DNA of 64,000 nt from Adiantum capillus-veneris. Taxonomy: Eukaryota; Streptophyta; Polypodiopsida; Polypodiales; Pteridaceae. The stretch lies in the NCBI GenBank assembly GCA_014529385.2, contig CM043950.1, forward strand, positions 158,366,545 to 158,430,544, read 5' to 3'. Numbering within the stretch: the stretch's first letter is position 1; the number at the start of each line of letters is the position of its first letter. Positions 31,950 to 45,520 of the stretch are shown here, piece by piece. The position numbers and the translations under genes were made by a program. Below the pieces are notes generated by a model, which was not told the origin of the DNA, did no database searches, and was given only the letters and a program-made list of their open reading frames with translations.

Positions 31950-33440
31950 TTCTAATTAAAGATAGATAGCTTGATTGATTCCAAAGATAGCTAGTACAAA
32001 TTGTGTATACAAGGCTACTCTTAAGTAGAGCCAAAGAGGTATCCACACACACACATGGGTGACATCATTGGATGCTTTATCCTCAACATAGTGTATGACT
32101 AGTTTTTTCCACATCACTTTCACATAACTTTGGCTTACATGGCTAACACATAGGATTTTTTATGATGGAGAGGGGTTTCACACACACATGAGGGACCAAC
32201 AATGCCCGCACCCCAATAATCCTCCCCTTGTGGGTGTCATTGCACAAAACATAAAGATATTACACTCACACAAATTGCCTCCCCTCAAACACAAACGAGG
32301 ATAAAGGTACACAAATTTGCGTCCCCTATCACAATAAGTGTAGGCATACAAGCTTCTCCTCACACATCAAGGTATAGGTATGCACAAACCTCCCCTAGCA
32401 CCAAAGGGTAATCATACAAGTCTCCCAAACATACGGGTAGACAGACAAAGCTTTACTATCACAAATGAGGGGGATACACAACTGAGTGCACACAAATACA
32501 CTTTGTTATTGTTGTTTGTAATTTGGAGGAATTTCTCCCTAGCAAGCTATTGTACTTTGTTATTTTTGTCCTTTCCATATCTTGATGTTGTTGTTGCAGC
32601 AGACAATGTGTTGTTGTTTGTAGTTTTTGATGGTCATTGATGATTTTGGTTTTTCATTTAGGGATGTTCCTTGCTAGTCGCAAACAGTGCATCACAAGTG
32701 ATGGATGGTTGTGAAGACATAATGTACATGTCATGGGTGCACATTTCCATAGCCAATGATTGACGAAAGTCTTACCATTTTTTATGCCGATAAGTATGTT
32801 AGCACATTTAAAGTGTGGATAGGTTGCTTGATTTGCATGCACAAAGTGGGTATTGGTTTCCCTTTGGTTGATGTGAAGCACCTCTTCACCTATGGTGAAT
32901 CCACTCTTCACAACAAATTTCTTTCACACTAGTGATAAACGAATGCACTATGTGAAACCTTGATGTCGTAAGTCTTAAATTTAGTGTATGAGGTTTTGAA
33001 GTGGGGAATCAATCTAGTGAGTAGTGTTGCAGATTGGTGGGAATGGTCCTTTAAAAGATAATGCTTAATGCAAAAAATAAAATGTCGACTAAGCTTTGGC
33101 TTGTAGACATCATGCTCATCATATGCCGATGAGGATGATGATGTGGTGACGAGGCATGGTAGCCAAAAACAACACATTGATGGAAGGTAGATTTGTTGGG
33201 AATGTTGGATCCACAAGGCATTAGCGATAGGTGATGAAAAAAGACGATGCCATTTATTTTTGCATGATGCAGTGACTACACATTTGTAGATTGAGGCAAT
33301 GGATACAAGCTTGGATCAAAGCTCTCTAGTGGATGGGGCTGGTAGGGATAGTATACAATAGCAACCATAGAGGGTGGGGCAGTACAATCTTTGGAAGCAG
33401 GCGCAAGGCAAAATGGCTAGTTTATTTGAATTGAAAATTT
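31620..33440. other. Spacer, no gene supported
   Basis: The GA tract (31899-31947) is the only clear feature. Open frames up to about 95 codons (32654-32911, 32929-33216) have no recognisable motif and are not conserved-looking. CACACA runs near 32040 are short. Confidence 0.5.
31899..31947. repeat. (GA)n microsatellite
   Basis: Uninterrupted GA dinucleotide run of about 49 bp. Confidence 0.97.
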
Positions 33441-36400
33441 TCCCCCAGAATGGAATTCAAAATCCAGCAAGTAAAACCATATCATGTAGCATATCTATTG
33501 AAAGAGCCTAACGTGCAGATTGCGGATCTATTATCTCCCTTCAAATTGGAGATCATATGTGGGAGTTATGGAAGGCCAAAAATCATAAAAGTGTCCACCT
33601 TCCTTTTGGGGGGAAAAGTGCATCCTTTGACCACTCTTACACATCTCTTACACACCCACCATTCTTGCACATGTGTAATACAACTATTTGTCAAAATGTT
33701 ATTCACCTCGATAAGATCATGGAAAATAAAGAGGCCTCCTAGACCCCATCCTCTTCCTAATGAGAAATTCATCTAGTTTGCCTTTTCTTCATTTTGCAAT
33801 CCATCGTACAACCTCTTTGCTTTACCACAAACCAAGAGTAGAGAAACTTGAACTGCACCTTCACCTCTCAACAATCTGCTCTCTAGAACAAATAGCCCAT
33901 AATCTTGCAACCAGGTTTTTGCATGTTCAACCCAAGTGAAAATTCAAAAACCCAACCACGCCATCTTCAACAACATGTGCTCTACAGAACATGCATATCT
34001 AGCAGCCCCAAAACAACAAATTCACCTTCAAATAGGAGCAATAAGATACTCATCCATTGGGGCACTAGAAGATGGAGAGGGGGAATGGGAACACACCCAA
34101 AAACACACACTAATGCCTCTCTATGGGCCAGGGTACTCACAACACCCCTGTTTACTACAAATCACCATCAAAACTATATACATCAGCAAACAAATCACTG
34201 TTTGCATGTATACCAATGCACACATGCTTTTGACAATCGACATATAGCAATCACCCCAATTTTACTTGCTTCCACCAGCACTTCCACAACACAACACCTC
34301 TCTCTCTCTTTCTCTCTCACACACATAGATAGCACGGGGGGCACACACCGCTAACACACCAGCCCACATACACTTGAACATAGCAAAGAAGAGAAGGGGG
34401 AAAAGAGGGAAGAAACGACACCAAAATAGGTTCTTCTTCTTATTCACAAATACTATGTACAATCACCAAAAACTCTACTACATCTTGGCTCCATCGGCAC
34501 ACACATTGACAAGCAAGAAAAAAATCTTTGGGACCCCTTGTTGGCACCTCCTCAGTGTGGAGGAGCCCTCCTTGTTGATAACTCCTTTCTTCTGCTCTTG
34601 TTGCATAATAAAAGTCCCCATAATTGCCAAAAAAACATGCCCTTATGGGAATGTGTAGCCTCCTCTATTCTTGTCGATCTCTCCTTTTTTTGGCTTGCCT
34701 TTGCATGTGAATCAACCCCTTTTCCTGTTTTTGGCACCCTTGGAGGCCAAGGCACGCGTGTGAGCCCACTCCCTCTAGAAGTAGTGATGGTTCCATTGTT
34801 GCTCTAAGGGGTGTCACTTTGCCCTCAAAAAAAATGGGCCCCAAGGGCACCGTAGGAACACTCCTAGGATCTACCACATCATCACCTTCTCCACTAGGCC
34901 ATTAATGCCTGGCTTTGCAAAAACATAACAGAGACACCCTTGGCACCTCTTGCACAATGCACACCAACCATCACCATAGCCATTGGGATCCTCGAGAGAT
35001 TGGCCCGCCCTTTGCATACGGGTTGTGTAGCTCACCATGTGGCAGACCATGATTCAACCAACCCCCAATGGACCCAAAGCCTCATAAAAACTACTATTTT
35101 TTTTTTCTTCCAACCTTCCATAGCCTGCCACTTTCTGGCTAGTGCTCCAATCATTGAGCCAAAAATTCCACTCAAAAGAGCGGGTGGTCCACTTTGACCC
35201 ATGTAAACCTCGTCGCTTTTCTACTTTGCCAAGCTCGGCAACCAAATCTGCCATCACTAAAAGGTCATTGATTCCTATGGCCTTTACACATCACATAGCT
35301 CTCATACAAACCCTGGCAAGACTGAAAAAACCCCCAATGGCACACCTACTGAGGGAGTGAAACTGGCACCAAACTGGCCCCTCGGGAAACTTCAATTGTT
35401 CATATCTTAGCCATTTGAACTCTGATTGGAGATCCAAAAAGACAAACATGTACCATAAAATGAGCACTTCAGGCCTATGTACTCACTTTAGCTCTGATCT
35501 ATCATCTGTAACTATCCAACCTGGTACAGATTTGCAAACCACTTTGATCTTCAATCTGCTATAGATTTCCCTCCGTAGCTCTGTTTGAGGAGCCGTTTGG
35601 ACCAAACTGTAGATCATACTAAGGGCCACCTTTAGCACTTTCATTTTTGCACTTTGTACACTTCAGTGGTCCACCTCTGACAGGCACCACATCATAGCAT
35701 TTTGGCCCTGAAAACCACATAAAGCATTCATAGCCACTTCTCTTTCTCTACCCTTAGTCTCCCAGCTGCTCGATCACTTTGGCATGTCCTTGGGAACCAC
35801 ACGTCTCTCCATTAAACTCTTTATAGCACTGACCAACTTTGATTGCACCAATGTGTCCAACTATTATGGCAAGCAGATAATAAACAATGCAAGGGCACTC
35901 AAACTTCTTCCACAACGAAAGCATCTTAGGGTTACATTTGTTAAAATCCGCATGCCCACCAAAGCAATTGATGTCACCAAATTTTTTGTCGAAGGAATCT
36001 CATTTGGACCTGCGTTCACTGCTTTAAAAAACATGTAGGGTTAGGGTATACAAAATGTCCACCACATTTACTATGCCTAATGATAGCTGTATACTTCATT
36101 CTTACGTGTACAGGTTCACCCAGCAATGGCCATCATACATCTGCTCCATTCTTGCCATTTTGGAGACACATTGGATCCAGCTCATAGAGACAATTATTAT
36201 TGTATTCTTTTGGCACCTCCTCCACCCTTTTGTTAATTGAGCACCTTGCTATCACTTTGTTGAACTTGGAATATTGGTGGCCATTGAGAACTATGTGCTT
36301 TAGAGTGCTCTATGTCCGTCGTCTCTCTTGTGTACTTCCACTAGTAGGTCTTGTGCTCTCTTTCTCTATCCAAAACTCCTCCACAAAAGGGTGGCTATTA

Positions 36401-36608
36401 GATGGAGACTTTCCTTCCAACAAATTTTCAAACAACTCCACCAAGTTAATGTTTGGAGTTTTATCGATAGAATTCCCAATAACACTACTTGTGATGTTTC
36501 CCAAGACCAACAAGAATCTTGTGGACAAGTTTGAATCTAGAATGTACTGCATTTGGTTTTCTAGAGGACATTATCTCTTAATTGGGTATGCATGTCTCCA
36601 TATGGAAT
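33441..36608. other. 3.2-kb stretch with no supported gene
   Basis: Many short frames on both strands (up to 149 codons at 33905-34354) but no domain, LTR edge or splice pattern I can defend. A C-rich region at about 33600-35300 contains many CAC/CCA words. It could be decayed non-coding host DNA between two element insertions. Confidence 0.5.
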
Positions 36609-37518
36609 AGTTAGAGGGCTGATCAAATGGGCGGCCACCCAGTCGGACATGTAGCCAGACACCACATTTATACTCTACTAATTTTTTCAAGCTAGTGTAG
36701 TGATACTCTGTGTAAATCCTAACTCTAGAGTAGCAGTCGATTCCCTAAGTTGTAATAATGTCATGATAATTATAAAGGTCCTTGTGAGCCGGCCACTGGC
36801 CATTTAGAATGCCCTATCTATAAAGGTCAATAACTTTAATGTGAAAAGTGGCTTATCTTTAAAGGAGAAAAAGCTTTGTTGTATGTACGCTAAAGCTACA
36901 AAGCAGCTCCGATTTGTAATCATCGCAATTAATGATTGGGTAATCCATTTTCAATTCTGAAACCTGCATTGTGTTCCTCTTTCCTTGATCCTTCATTCAA
37001 CTGTAAGCATTGTCAGTTTTGCTGTGGTTCGCGACTACGCGTCTGTGAGCCTTAATTTGCAGATTTGAGTGCATAAATCACAGTTTTTAGTCGTTTTGAC
37101 CATAGAAGAGTGTTTCTAGACCATAGGGTGACCTTTCTGGATTAATCTATTGAAATTTTAGGACCTTTTTCATGATGAATTGTGACTTTGGTACCTTATT
37201 GGATTGCAACGAGACTGGTAGGATAGTGCCCCTATGTGTCCAAGACCTCCTCCTAAAGTTTCATTGCATTTCGAGTCCATTTGAGTGCCAAAATGACATG
37301 ATGACATAGAGTGGTGAGAAAGGACATATGCAGATTTCCCTAATCATTGACTGTTGGTTTGCTTGCTGAGTTGTTGTTCTAGCTTTCTAGGTTCACTTGT
37401 TGAGATTGACAACCTCAAAGAGTCCTCATGCCCCATCCGAGTCACTTCCTTGAGTATTGACATTATGTAAGTGCAAAATAGCTATGCTATAGATGTCCAT
37501 CGTGGCGACCCGCTAACA
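36609..37518 (+). mobile_element. 5' LTR (outer element)
   Basis: It begins GTTAGAGGGCTGATCAAA (first base of the TG has changed) and ends CCCGCTAACA. By eye the first 170 bases match the 3' LTR at roughly 85-90 percent, so the insertion is old. A TATA box, TATAAAGG, is at 36829-36836 and is conserved at 42611-42618 in the 3' copy. Confidence 0.85.
36829..36836 (+). promoter_or_regulatory. TATA box in the 5' LTR
   Basis: TATAAAGGTCA, about 220 bp into the LTR, retained at the equivalent place in the 3' LTR (42611). A second TATAAAGG at 36771 is mutated in the 3' copy, so the 36829 box is the better candidate. Confidence 0.5.
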
Positions 37519-37519
37519 T

Positions 37520-37538
37520 TGGCACCATTGTTGGGGAT
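37520..37538 (+). other. Primer-binding site, tRNA-Asp-like
   Basis: TGGCACCATTGTTGGGGAT directly after the LTR end ACA and one T. The pattern TGGCxCCxTTGxxGGGGAT is shared with the 30.4-kb gypsy element. Confidence 0.75.
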
Positions 37539-37606
37539 ATGATCTGTCATAATAATCAATATCTAATTCTCCTAAATGATTTTCTCATGTTAAACTGATC
37601 ATTTAA

Positions 37607-37922
37607 TGTGGGGAAGTGCCAGGGGAGAAAAAGCTAGAATATTGGTTAAGCTAGCAGACCGGCCATAGTAGGGATCCAAAGGAGGGAAAATAGGGATCCA
37701 AAGGGGGGGCCATCTGCAAAAGGGCCATGTGCAACAATGGGCTAAAAAGACCCTAAGGTTAAGCCCATTAAGACTTCCAAAATGCTAAGGTTCCAAAATT
37801 CAAAGGTTGTGTCCAAAGGTCAACCCTAGGGGAAATTGGATGCTTTGTGTGTGACTAAAAAAGTCTTTCATATCCCTACATAGGAGGGGGCGAGCCTAGA
37901 AAGTAGTGGATGAGAGAGAAAG

Positions 37923-37960
<38 letters not shown>

Positions 37961-39160
37961 GCTCCCTTCACACAAAGGGAATTAGGGACTCATGTCAGCT
38001 CCCTAGCCTAGATGCCGACAAGGTGTGCCCAATTGCTATTGGATGACCCTTGAAGTGGACCAATGAGAAATAGGCTAGAGTAAATTTATCCTAATTAATT
38101 CTAAAACACTTAATAAAAAGAACCAATGAAAATAAGTCTCCTGGATGATTATTGGATAGCCCGTGAAGGGGTCCAATAGGAATTGAGCAGCCCAATGGGC
38201 TACTTAATTCCTATTGGTCAGAATGGGGAAAGGTCCAATGGGGATTTAATTCATTTAAATCAATTAAGTTTAATTGATTAAGCTCTCACAAAAGGGGAAA
38301 GGGGGACACATGTTAGAAGGCTATCACTTATGCTGCTTAATTGTTATAAGCTAGCCCTGGGGAGGTCCAATGGGGAGCCTGCAAGAGCAAATAGCAAGAG
38401 GGCTCGCCCAAGAGAGAGAGGGGGCTGATTTTTGCAAGGCATTATCACACACACACACACACACAATATAATGTGTTAAGAAAGAGAAGACTATCTCTTC
38501 TCAAGCTTTAATGGAGAGCTCATCACCTACTCCAAGCTTGTGAGATAGAAGCCTACATCAACACACTCTTGGCATGTGGATGAAAATCCAACCAAGAGCC
38601 AAGCTTCAATGCATACTCATCTCCTCTACCATGCTAATTACTGAGCTAAGCTATGCTAATATGAGTGATTATGTGAGGAGATGTACATCTTTCTCGTAAG
38701 ATACTCCTTCTTCCTCTCAATCTACTCTCATATCCTGCTAGTCTCACCATCTTCGAAGGTGTGTGAGGTCTTGGGTCTGAGAACGGGGATAATTAAAGTT
38801 GTGTTTCCTAAGTGTTTTGCTTAGTGCATGAAGCTTTCATCTTCATTGCACTAGCTAGTCTTGAAGGAACACAAAGAATTGTATAGTACAATGTCTCTCT
38901 TGATGGGAGAAACCATAATACAAAGCCTTTTGGAGGGGGGACCGGCTCCATGCAAATCTGGTCCTCAATTTTTGTCAATAGCTTAATTTCTCTCTCTTTT
39001 GAAAGTATTTTTGATGCTATCTAACTAGGTGTTATGCTTTTTGTTTCTCTCTCCATCAAGCACTCTTGTAATTCTCATTAGGAATCTATTCTAATGAAAT
39101 GCCCACTATGTTCATGCTAATTTCCGCTACACACAAGTTATTAGGCCATTAAATGTTACA
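37607..39160 (+). mobile_element. Candidate nested 5' LTR (1.55 kb)
   Basis: It opens TGTGGGGAAGTGCC and closes AATGTTACA immediately before a canonical initiator-Met primer site at 39162. It contains CA microsatellites at 37924-37957 and 38446-38465. No 3' partner was found in the window, so the inner element is truncated. The left limit is inferred from the TGT...ACA rule. Confidence 0.55.
37924..37957. repeat. (CA)n microsatellite
   Basis: Seventeen CA units. A second run of about ten units lies at 38446-38465. Confidence 0.95.
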
Positions 39161-39161
39161 T

Positions 39162-39173
39162 TGGTATCAGAGC
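39162..39173 (+). other. Primer-binding site, initiator-Met tRNA type
   Basis: TGGTATCAGAGC, exact consensus, one base past the ACA end of the preceding LTR. It precedes gag (ATG 39562) by 400 bp. Confidence 0.9.
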
Positions 39174-39561
39174 ACAAGGTTTCTCTTTTCGTGCTCAAGA
39201 AGGGAGGTCCTCAAGCTAGCTATAAATGGTTGGTATTATTAATTGTCTGTGAGTAAGTAGAATAGGGATTTTTCAGCATTGCAGTCCGCCTGCCTTTGTG
39301 CAGTTAATGGGGCATCACCATCGAGAGCTATGGTCTTAATAGTGGAGTCCTACGGGGCTTGCCTACGGCTTAACCACTATTGAGCTATTAGAATCTTGAT
39401 AGGAGCCGGTGCTGTTTTGGTTTTGAACGACCCTCTCTTCTATTCATTGCAATTAATGGTATTCGAGCCGCGGGTACAGTAGCTGAGTGCTTTTTCTAGA
39501 GGGGTATAAAGGAGTAGCAACTAGGGCTTGAACTACCAAAGTACACCTAAAAGTTGTTAGA

Positions 39562-41287
39562 ATGTCTGACAATAGTAAAGAGAGTGAAATTAATGTTGAT
39601 AACTTTGATTTTGCTCATGAGCAAGCTACTAATGAGGCTTCAATGCTTGTTAACTATCTTGTTTCTAGGCTTCAACAAGCCATGCGAAATCCATCTCTCC
39701 AAAGTGAAGTGCAATGGCAGCTCCGTGCTCACGGGATTTGTCCAAGCTCATCACCATGACGAGAGAACACCTAGGAAGCCTCCTTGTGAGACTACCAAAA
39801 GAGGTCTCTCTCCGATTCGGGAAGAAGAAGATAATCCGTACGAAGGGCTCAAGAATTTACTTCTTGATGATGCATCTCCTTCCCAAAGGAGAACTCAAGA
39901 GCCTCCACTGAAGGAATGAGAAAGAAGTGAGTCTCCCGCCACCTCGACGGAGATGGCTCCACGAAGACGGCGGGCTAAACGCTCTCCATCACCACCAAAG
40001 TGGAGAAGACCATCACACTCTTCTCCACGCCATAATTCAAAGAGGGATGATAAAAAGCAAGAGAAGAAAAAGGCAAGAAAGAGGACACCCTGTTCTCCAT
40101 CTTCTTCATCCTCTTCCTCTTATGAAAGTGATGGTGAAGACAACGAAGATCAAGACAACAAAAAGGCGAGAAAGAGGTCACCCTCTTCTTCACCTTCTTC
40201 AAATTCTTCACCTTCTGAAGAAAGTGATGGTGCAACCTTTGAACCATCAAAAAGAAGAGGCCATAGGAAATCCTATGCCGCATGGAAGAGGTTGTCTAAG
40301 TTGAAGAAATTCAAAGAGGGAGGGAAGAGCATCTCTTTCCTTACCTATGATGGTACCTTTAGTGCTACGGACAAAGTCTTGGCCTTTATCCAACAGTTCG
40401 ATGCGGCGTTTGGAGATGAGGGCTTCACAGAGTCCTCTAAGCTACGCCATGTAGCTATGCACTTTCAAAAATCCGCCAGGCAATGGTGGTCTAGCCTACG
40501 AGCCAACGGTGAAGCTCCACAAACATGGAAAGCTTTAAGAGCTTCCATTATGAAGCAGTTTTTGGCCACCGATGCCAAAGAAAAAGTACTCACCGAATGG
40601 CAAAGCCTAAAGCTCTCTCCTTATGAATCCATCCACAAATATGTAGGCAAGTTTTGGGACCTACAACTCAAAGACACTGTCTTCAAAAAGTTCGATTTTG
40701 GAGAGCAAAAGCAACAATTTTGTGCGGGCTTAACAAAAGAAATGGCGGAGTATGTCAACTCCCAAAGGCCAGGTACCATATCGGCGGTAATACACCATAC
40801 TATGGTGGCCTCTCGAATCAATTTCCAAACGGGGGCTAAAAGAAATAATAAGCCCACGGAAAACAAGGGTTCCAACGAGCCTAAGGGGAAGGACAATGTC
40901 CAAAAGTCTCCTAAGGGCAACTCCAACAAAGCTAAAGAGAAGGGAGTTTACAAAGGTAAAAACAAACTCTCTCCTGAAGAGCTTGAGCGTTATCGCAAGG
41001 ATAACCGGTGTTTCAAGTGCGGCGAACAAGGGCATGCGTATCGCGCATGTCCCGAAAAGAACAACCGCCAAGATCTTCCTAGAGCTTCCTTGGTTGAAAT
41101 CCAAGAGGAGGAGACTCACCAAAATCACCACAAAGGATCTCCTCTATGCCATGCTTGGGGAAAGGTAAGAGAACATGATGCTTTTATTCTCTTTGACCCT
41201 GGTTCTACTCACAATTTTATATCTATAGAGTTGGCCACCAAGCTAGGCATACAAGCTTACGAGATGGGAGGGCAGCTAAGCCATTAA
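39562..41287 (+). pseudogene. Gypsy Gag with RS-like domain, zinc knuckle and protease stub
   Basis: Start ATG 39562 (MSDNSKESEINVDNF). Two frame changes at about 39740-39930 lead into the long frame 39953-41287. This begins with an Arg/Ser/Lys low-complexity segment containing a duplicated block (KKARKRTPCSPSSSSSSS and KKARKRSPSSSPSSNSS, about 93 bp apart). Gag core: DKVLAFIQQFDAAFGDEGFT, ARQWWSSLRANGEAPQTWKA, ESIHKYVGKFWDLQLKDTVF and FAEQ-like FGEQKQQFCAGLTKEMAEYV. A CCHC knuckle CFKCGEQGHAYRAC follows, then LFDPGSTHNFISIELATKLG, the protease active-site loop with Ser replaced by Pro after the catalytic Asp. It ends abruptly; no polymerase follows. Confidence 0.85.
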
Positions 41288-42400
41288 ATGAGCGAGACGT
41301 TAGTCTCAAACCTTCATGTAGATATTTTGATATGTGGTCTAAGCGTCTTAGCTATTTTAGGTACTATTCAAGCTGGAAGAGTTGAGCATAATTACATTTG
41401 TATCACTCATGATGATGTAGGTGAGCATAAGAGTCAAAGTCTATGTAAATTATGTGTGGGGAAGAGAAAGAAGTGGTCACTCACGCACACTAAGCTTAGT
41501 GAGGTATTAGTGGAGAAGATTCTGCAAAATAAAAAATCTTCTAAAAAATGTGAAAGATATGCGATGTCCTTTTATGACACATGTGCTACATTTGTTCCTG
41601 GAAGCACCCACCAACTCCATCTCTTACACTATATGCTTTTGATTGTACAAATTTTTTGTATGCATATAGAGTGTCCCATAATTGGCACTTGCATTAGTCA
41701 CTCTTCCTTTGTTTCTCCCAAGCACTCACATTGCATGGTGGGTACTTCAAGTTCAATTCTCAATTCCAACAAGAGCATATACCAAAGACACTTTTTTTTT
41801 ACTGGGTTTTTTCCCTTCGGTCATTCAGGTTTTCAGACCCTAATCGAGAGATAGCCATCATCACACTCTTTTATATATTACTCCTATATCATCAATAAGA
41901 AAATGTCTACCCAAGTCATCTATCAAAGAGAGCAATAGTTGTAGGTCTCCATATGCTTATCAAGAGCATCTTTTATGTTCAAGGGCAACAACAAAGCTCC
42001 ATAAAAAAATGGCAAGTTAAAGAATGGCCTACAATGACAAGCAATGAAAACATCAGCAAGAGATATCTCAACAACAAAACATAAAGACATCAACAATGTT
42101 GAAGCTAGTGAAGTATTTCAAGTCAACAACAAAGGCAGACACATCAAGAGAAATCTTCATGACAAAAAGTGGCACCAACAAGAAGAATGAGCAACATATT
42201 AAAAATCCCCTTGACAATTAAAGTCCAACACACGCAAAAAGAAAACAACATATATGAATAGCTCAAGGAAGGGGGGAGCATCATCAACGACAAACCACGT
42301 CCCAAAAAAAGACCAACCTTGAAGACACAACTCAAGACAGCCCTATGACAAGACTGCACATGGTCGTGTCAAGGGAGGAAACGAGATAGGAAGGGGGGAA
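41288..42400 (+). other. Internal element sequence without coding domains
   Basis: An open frame of 188 codons (41288-41854) follows the gag stop but has no retroelement or host motif; poly-T in it encodes FFF. The rest is A-rich with CAACAA and ATCAACAA words and ends in the polypurine tract at 42388-42400. It replaces the expected 3-4 kb of pol. Confidence 0.6.
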
Positions 42401-43316
42401 TGTTAGAGGACTGATCAAACAGGCTCCCACCCAGTTGGACACGTAGCCAAACACCACATTTGTACTCTATTATTTTTTTTGAGCTAGCATAGTGATACTC
42501 TATGTAAATCTTGATTCTAGAGTTACAGTCGATTCCCTGAGTTGTAATGATGTCAGAATAATTGTAAAGGTCCGTGTGAGCCTACCATTGGCCATTTAGA
42601 ATGTCCTAGGTATAAAGGTCAGTAACTTTAATGTGAAAAGAGGCTTATCTTTAAAGAAGAAAGAGATCTATTGTATTTACGCTCAAGCTAGAAAGTGGCT
42701 CCAATTTGTAATCATCGCAACTAAATGATTGGGTAATCCATTTTGAGTTTTGAGACTTGCATTGTGTTCCTCTTTCCTTGCTCTTTCATTCAAGTGTAAG
42801 CATTGTCAGTTTTGTTGTGGTTCGTCAGGACTATGTGTTTGTGAGCCTTAATTGCATAATTGATGCTTCAATCACTATTTTTAGGCATTTTAACCATAGA
42901 AGAGTGTTCCTAGACCATAGGGCGACCTTTTTGGACTGATCTATTGCACTTTTTAGGTCAGTTTTCATGATGGATTGTGATTCTGATACCTTGTTGGATT
43001 GCAATGAGACGTGGTAGGATAGTGCCCCTTGGTGTCCTAAACCTCCTCCTAAAGTTTCATTGCATTTTGAGTCCGTTTGAGTGCCAAAATGACGTGATGA
43101 TCTAGAGCAGTGAGAAAGGACATAAAAGGATTTCCCTGATCATTGAGTGTTGGATTTCTTGTTGAGTTGTTGTGTTAGCTTGCTACATTCACTTCTTAAG
43201 ATTGACAACCTCAAAGAGTCTCCGTGCCCCATCCGAGTCACTTCCCTGAGTATTGACATTATGCTAGTGCTAGATAGCTATGCTACAAACGTCCGTTGTG
43301 GGGCGACCCACTGATA
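42401..43316 (+). mobile_element. 3' LTR (outer element)
   Basis: It starts TGTTAGAGGACTGATCAAAC after AGGAAGGGGGGAA and ends CCCACTGATA, where the 5' copy has CCCGCTAACA. Its length (916 bp) is close to the 5' LTR (910 bp). Confidence 0.87.
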
Positions 43317-44060
<744 letters not shown>

Positions 44061-44564
44061 AATCGGCTTATTTAATGGCTCCTTGGTGCTCAATGATCTT
44101 GGGGTTTGAGATGAGTGAGAAAGAGAGAGCGATAGACTGAGAGAGATGGTGGGTTCAATGTTCGAAAAAAGTGTGCCTCAGCTTAGCCGTGAGACGGCTT
44201 AGAAATCAAAAGAGCCGGTTGAAGGAAGTGGAAGGAGGAGAAAATCCACTTGGAAAATTTAAGAAAATAAAGAAAAATTGCCAAAATTCCCGAATATTTT
44301 GAAAAATTTCTTCTCTGAATCTACACTAAAAAGAATTTTGTATGTTTGTGAAATTGATTTTTCTCGAAGTCTGGGTGGGCTGATCTGATGAGGCTCAAAA
44401 TGAAAGGAGGGAGATGGTAAAATTGAGTAAATTTTATGACTTTTAGACTAAATCATACTAAATTTCTCCAAAATTTAAGGTTTTTCACCTTCAAGTTTAA
44501 AACTTCTCTGAAACTCTCAAATTTTATAGTTGAGATTGCACTGAACCTAAAGACAAGCATAAAC

Positions 44565-44652
44565 AAGGTTGTCCTTATGCACCAGGGATTGTCTCCATGT
44601 TTTTTGAGTACGACTCACACGGAGATAATCCATGGTGCATAAAGACAAGCTT
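44565..44652. repeat. 32-bp-stem foldback
   Basis: Left arm 44565-44596 and right arm 44621-44652 are complementary at 28 of 32 positions, with one of the four mismatches a G:U wobble as RNA; the loop is 24 bases. The core TTATGCACCA is exact. It could be a small MITE or a MIR-like precursor; no evidence of expression is available. Confidence 0.75.
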
Positions 44653-44681
44653 GGGTATTAATACATGCAGAACTTGAACCT

Positions 44682-44684
<3 letters not shown>

Positions 44685-44760
<76 letters not shown>
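44685..44760. repeat. (TG)n(AG)n compound microsatellite
   Basis: TG run 44685-44734, then AG run 44735-44760. Confidence 0.98.
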
Positions 44761-44933
44761 TTGAGAGGCTACTAGTCGACGCTTAGCGCCCAACCATGAA
44801 CCTGGCATAAACACGAAGAAAACTGGCAAGAGGAACTTAGCGCCTAGCTAGGCTAGCTCCAATCGGCTTCCGGCCTCTCGCTCGTAGCCAATTGAAATTG
44901 GCCATGCCAACCTGGTCGTCTAACTTAATAGTT

Positions 44934-45520
<587 letters not shown>

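Larger units (their letters stand above)
36609..43316 (+). mobile_element. LTR retrotransposon with both LTRs, no polymerase, with a nested element
   Basis: 5' LTR 36609-37518 and 3' LTR 42401-43316 share termini, a TATA position and most of their sequence. A primer site follows the first (37520-37538) and a purine tract AGGAAGGGGGGAA precedes the second. Flanking pentamers GGAAT (36604-36608) and GGCAT (43317-43321) match at four of five positions, a decayed target duplication. Inside, a second LTR plus primer site begins only about 90 bp in (37607), and the only coding region is gag with a stub of protease. No RT, RNase H or integrase is present, so it is a non-autonomous, nested structure. 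Confidence 0.8.

Noticed and set aside
33905-34354. 149-codon ORF, Thr/Ser/His-rich
   Set aside because: Overlapping frames of similar length, low complexity, no motif; probably chance in C-rich DNA.
41288-41854. 188-codon ORF after the gag stop as a possible envelope or accessory gene
   Set aside because: No signal peptide, membrane segment or motif; poly-T-encoded Phe run; not supportable.
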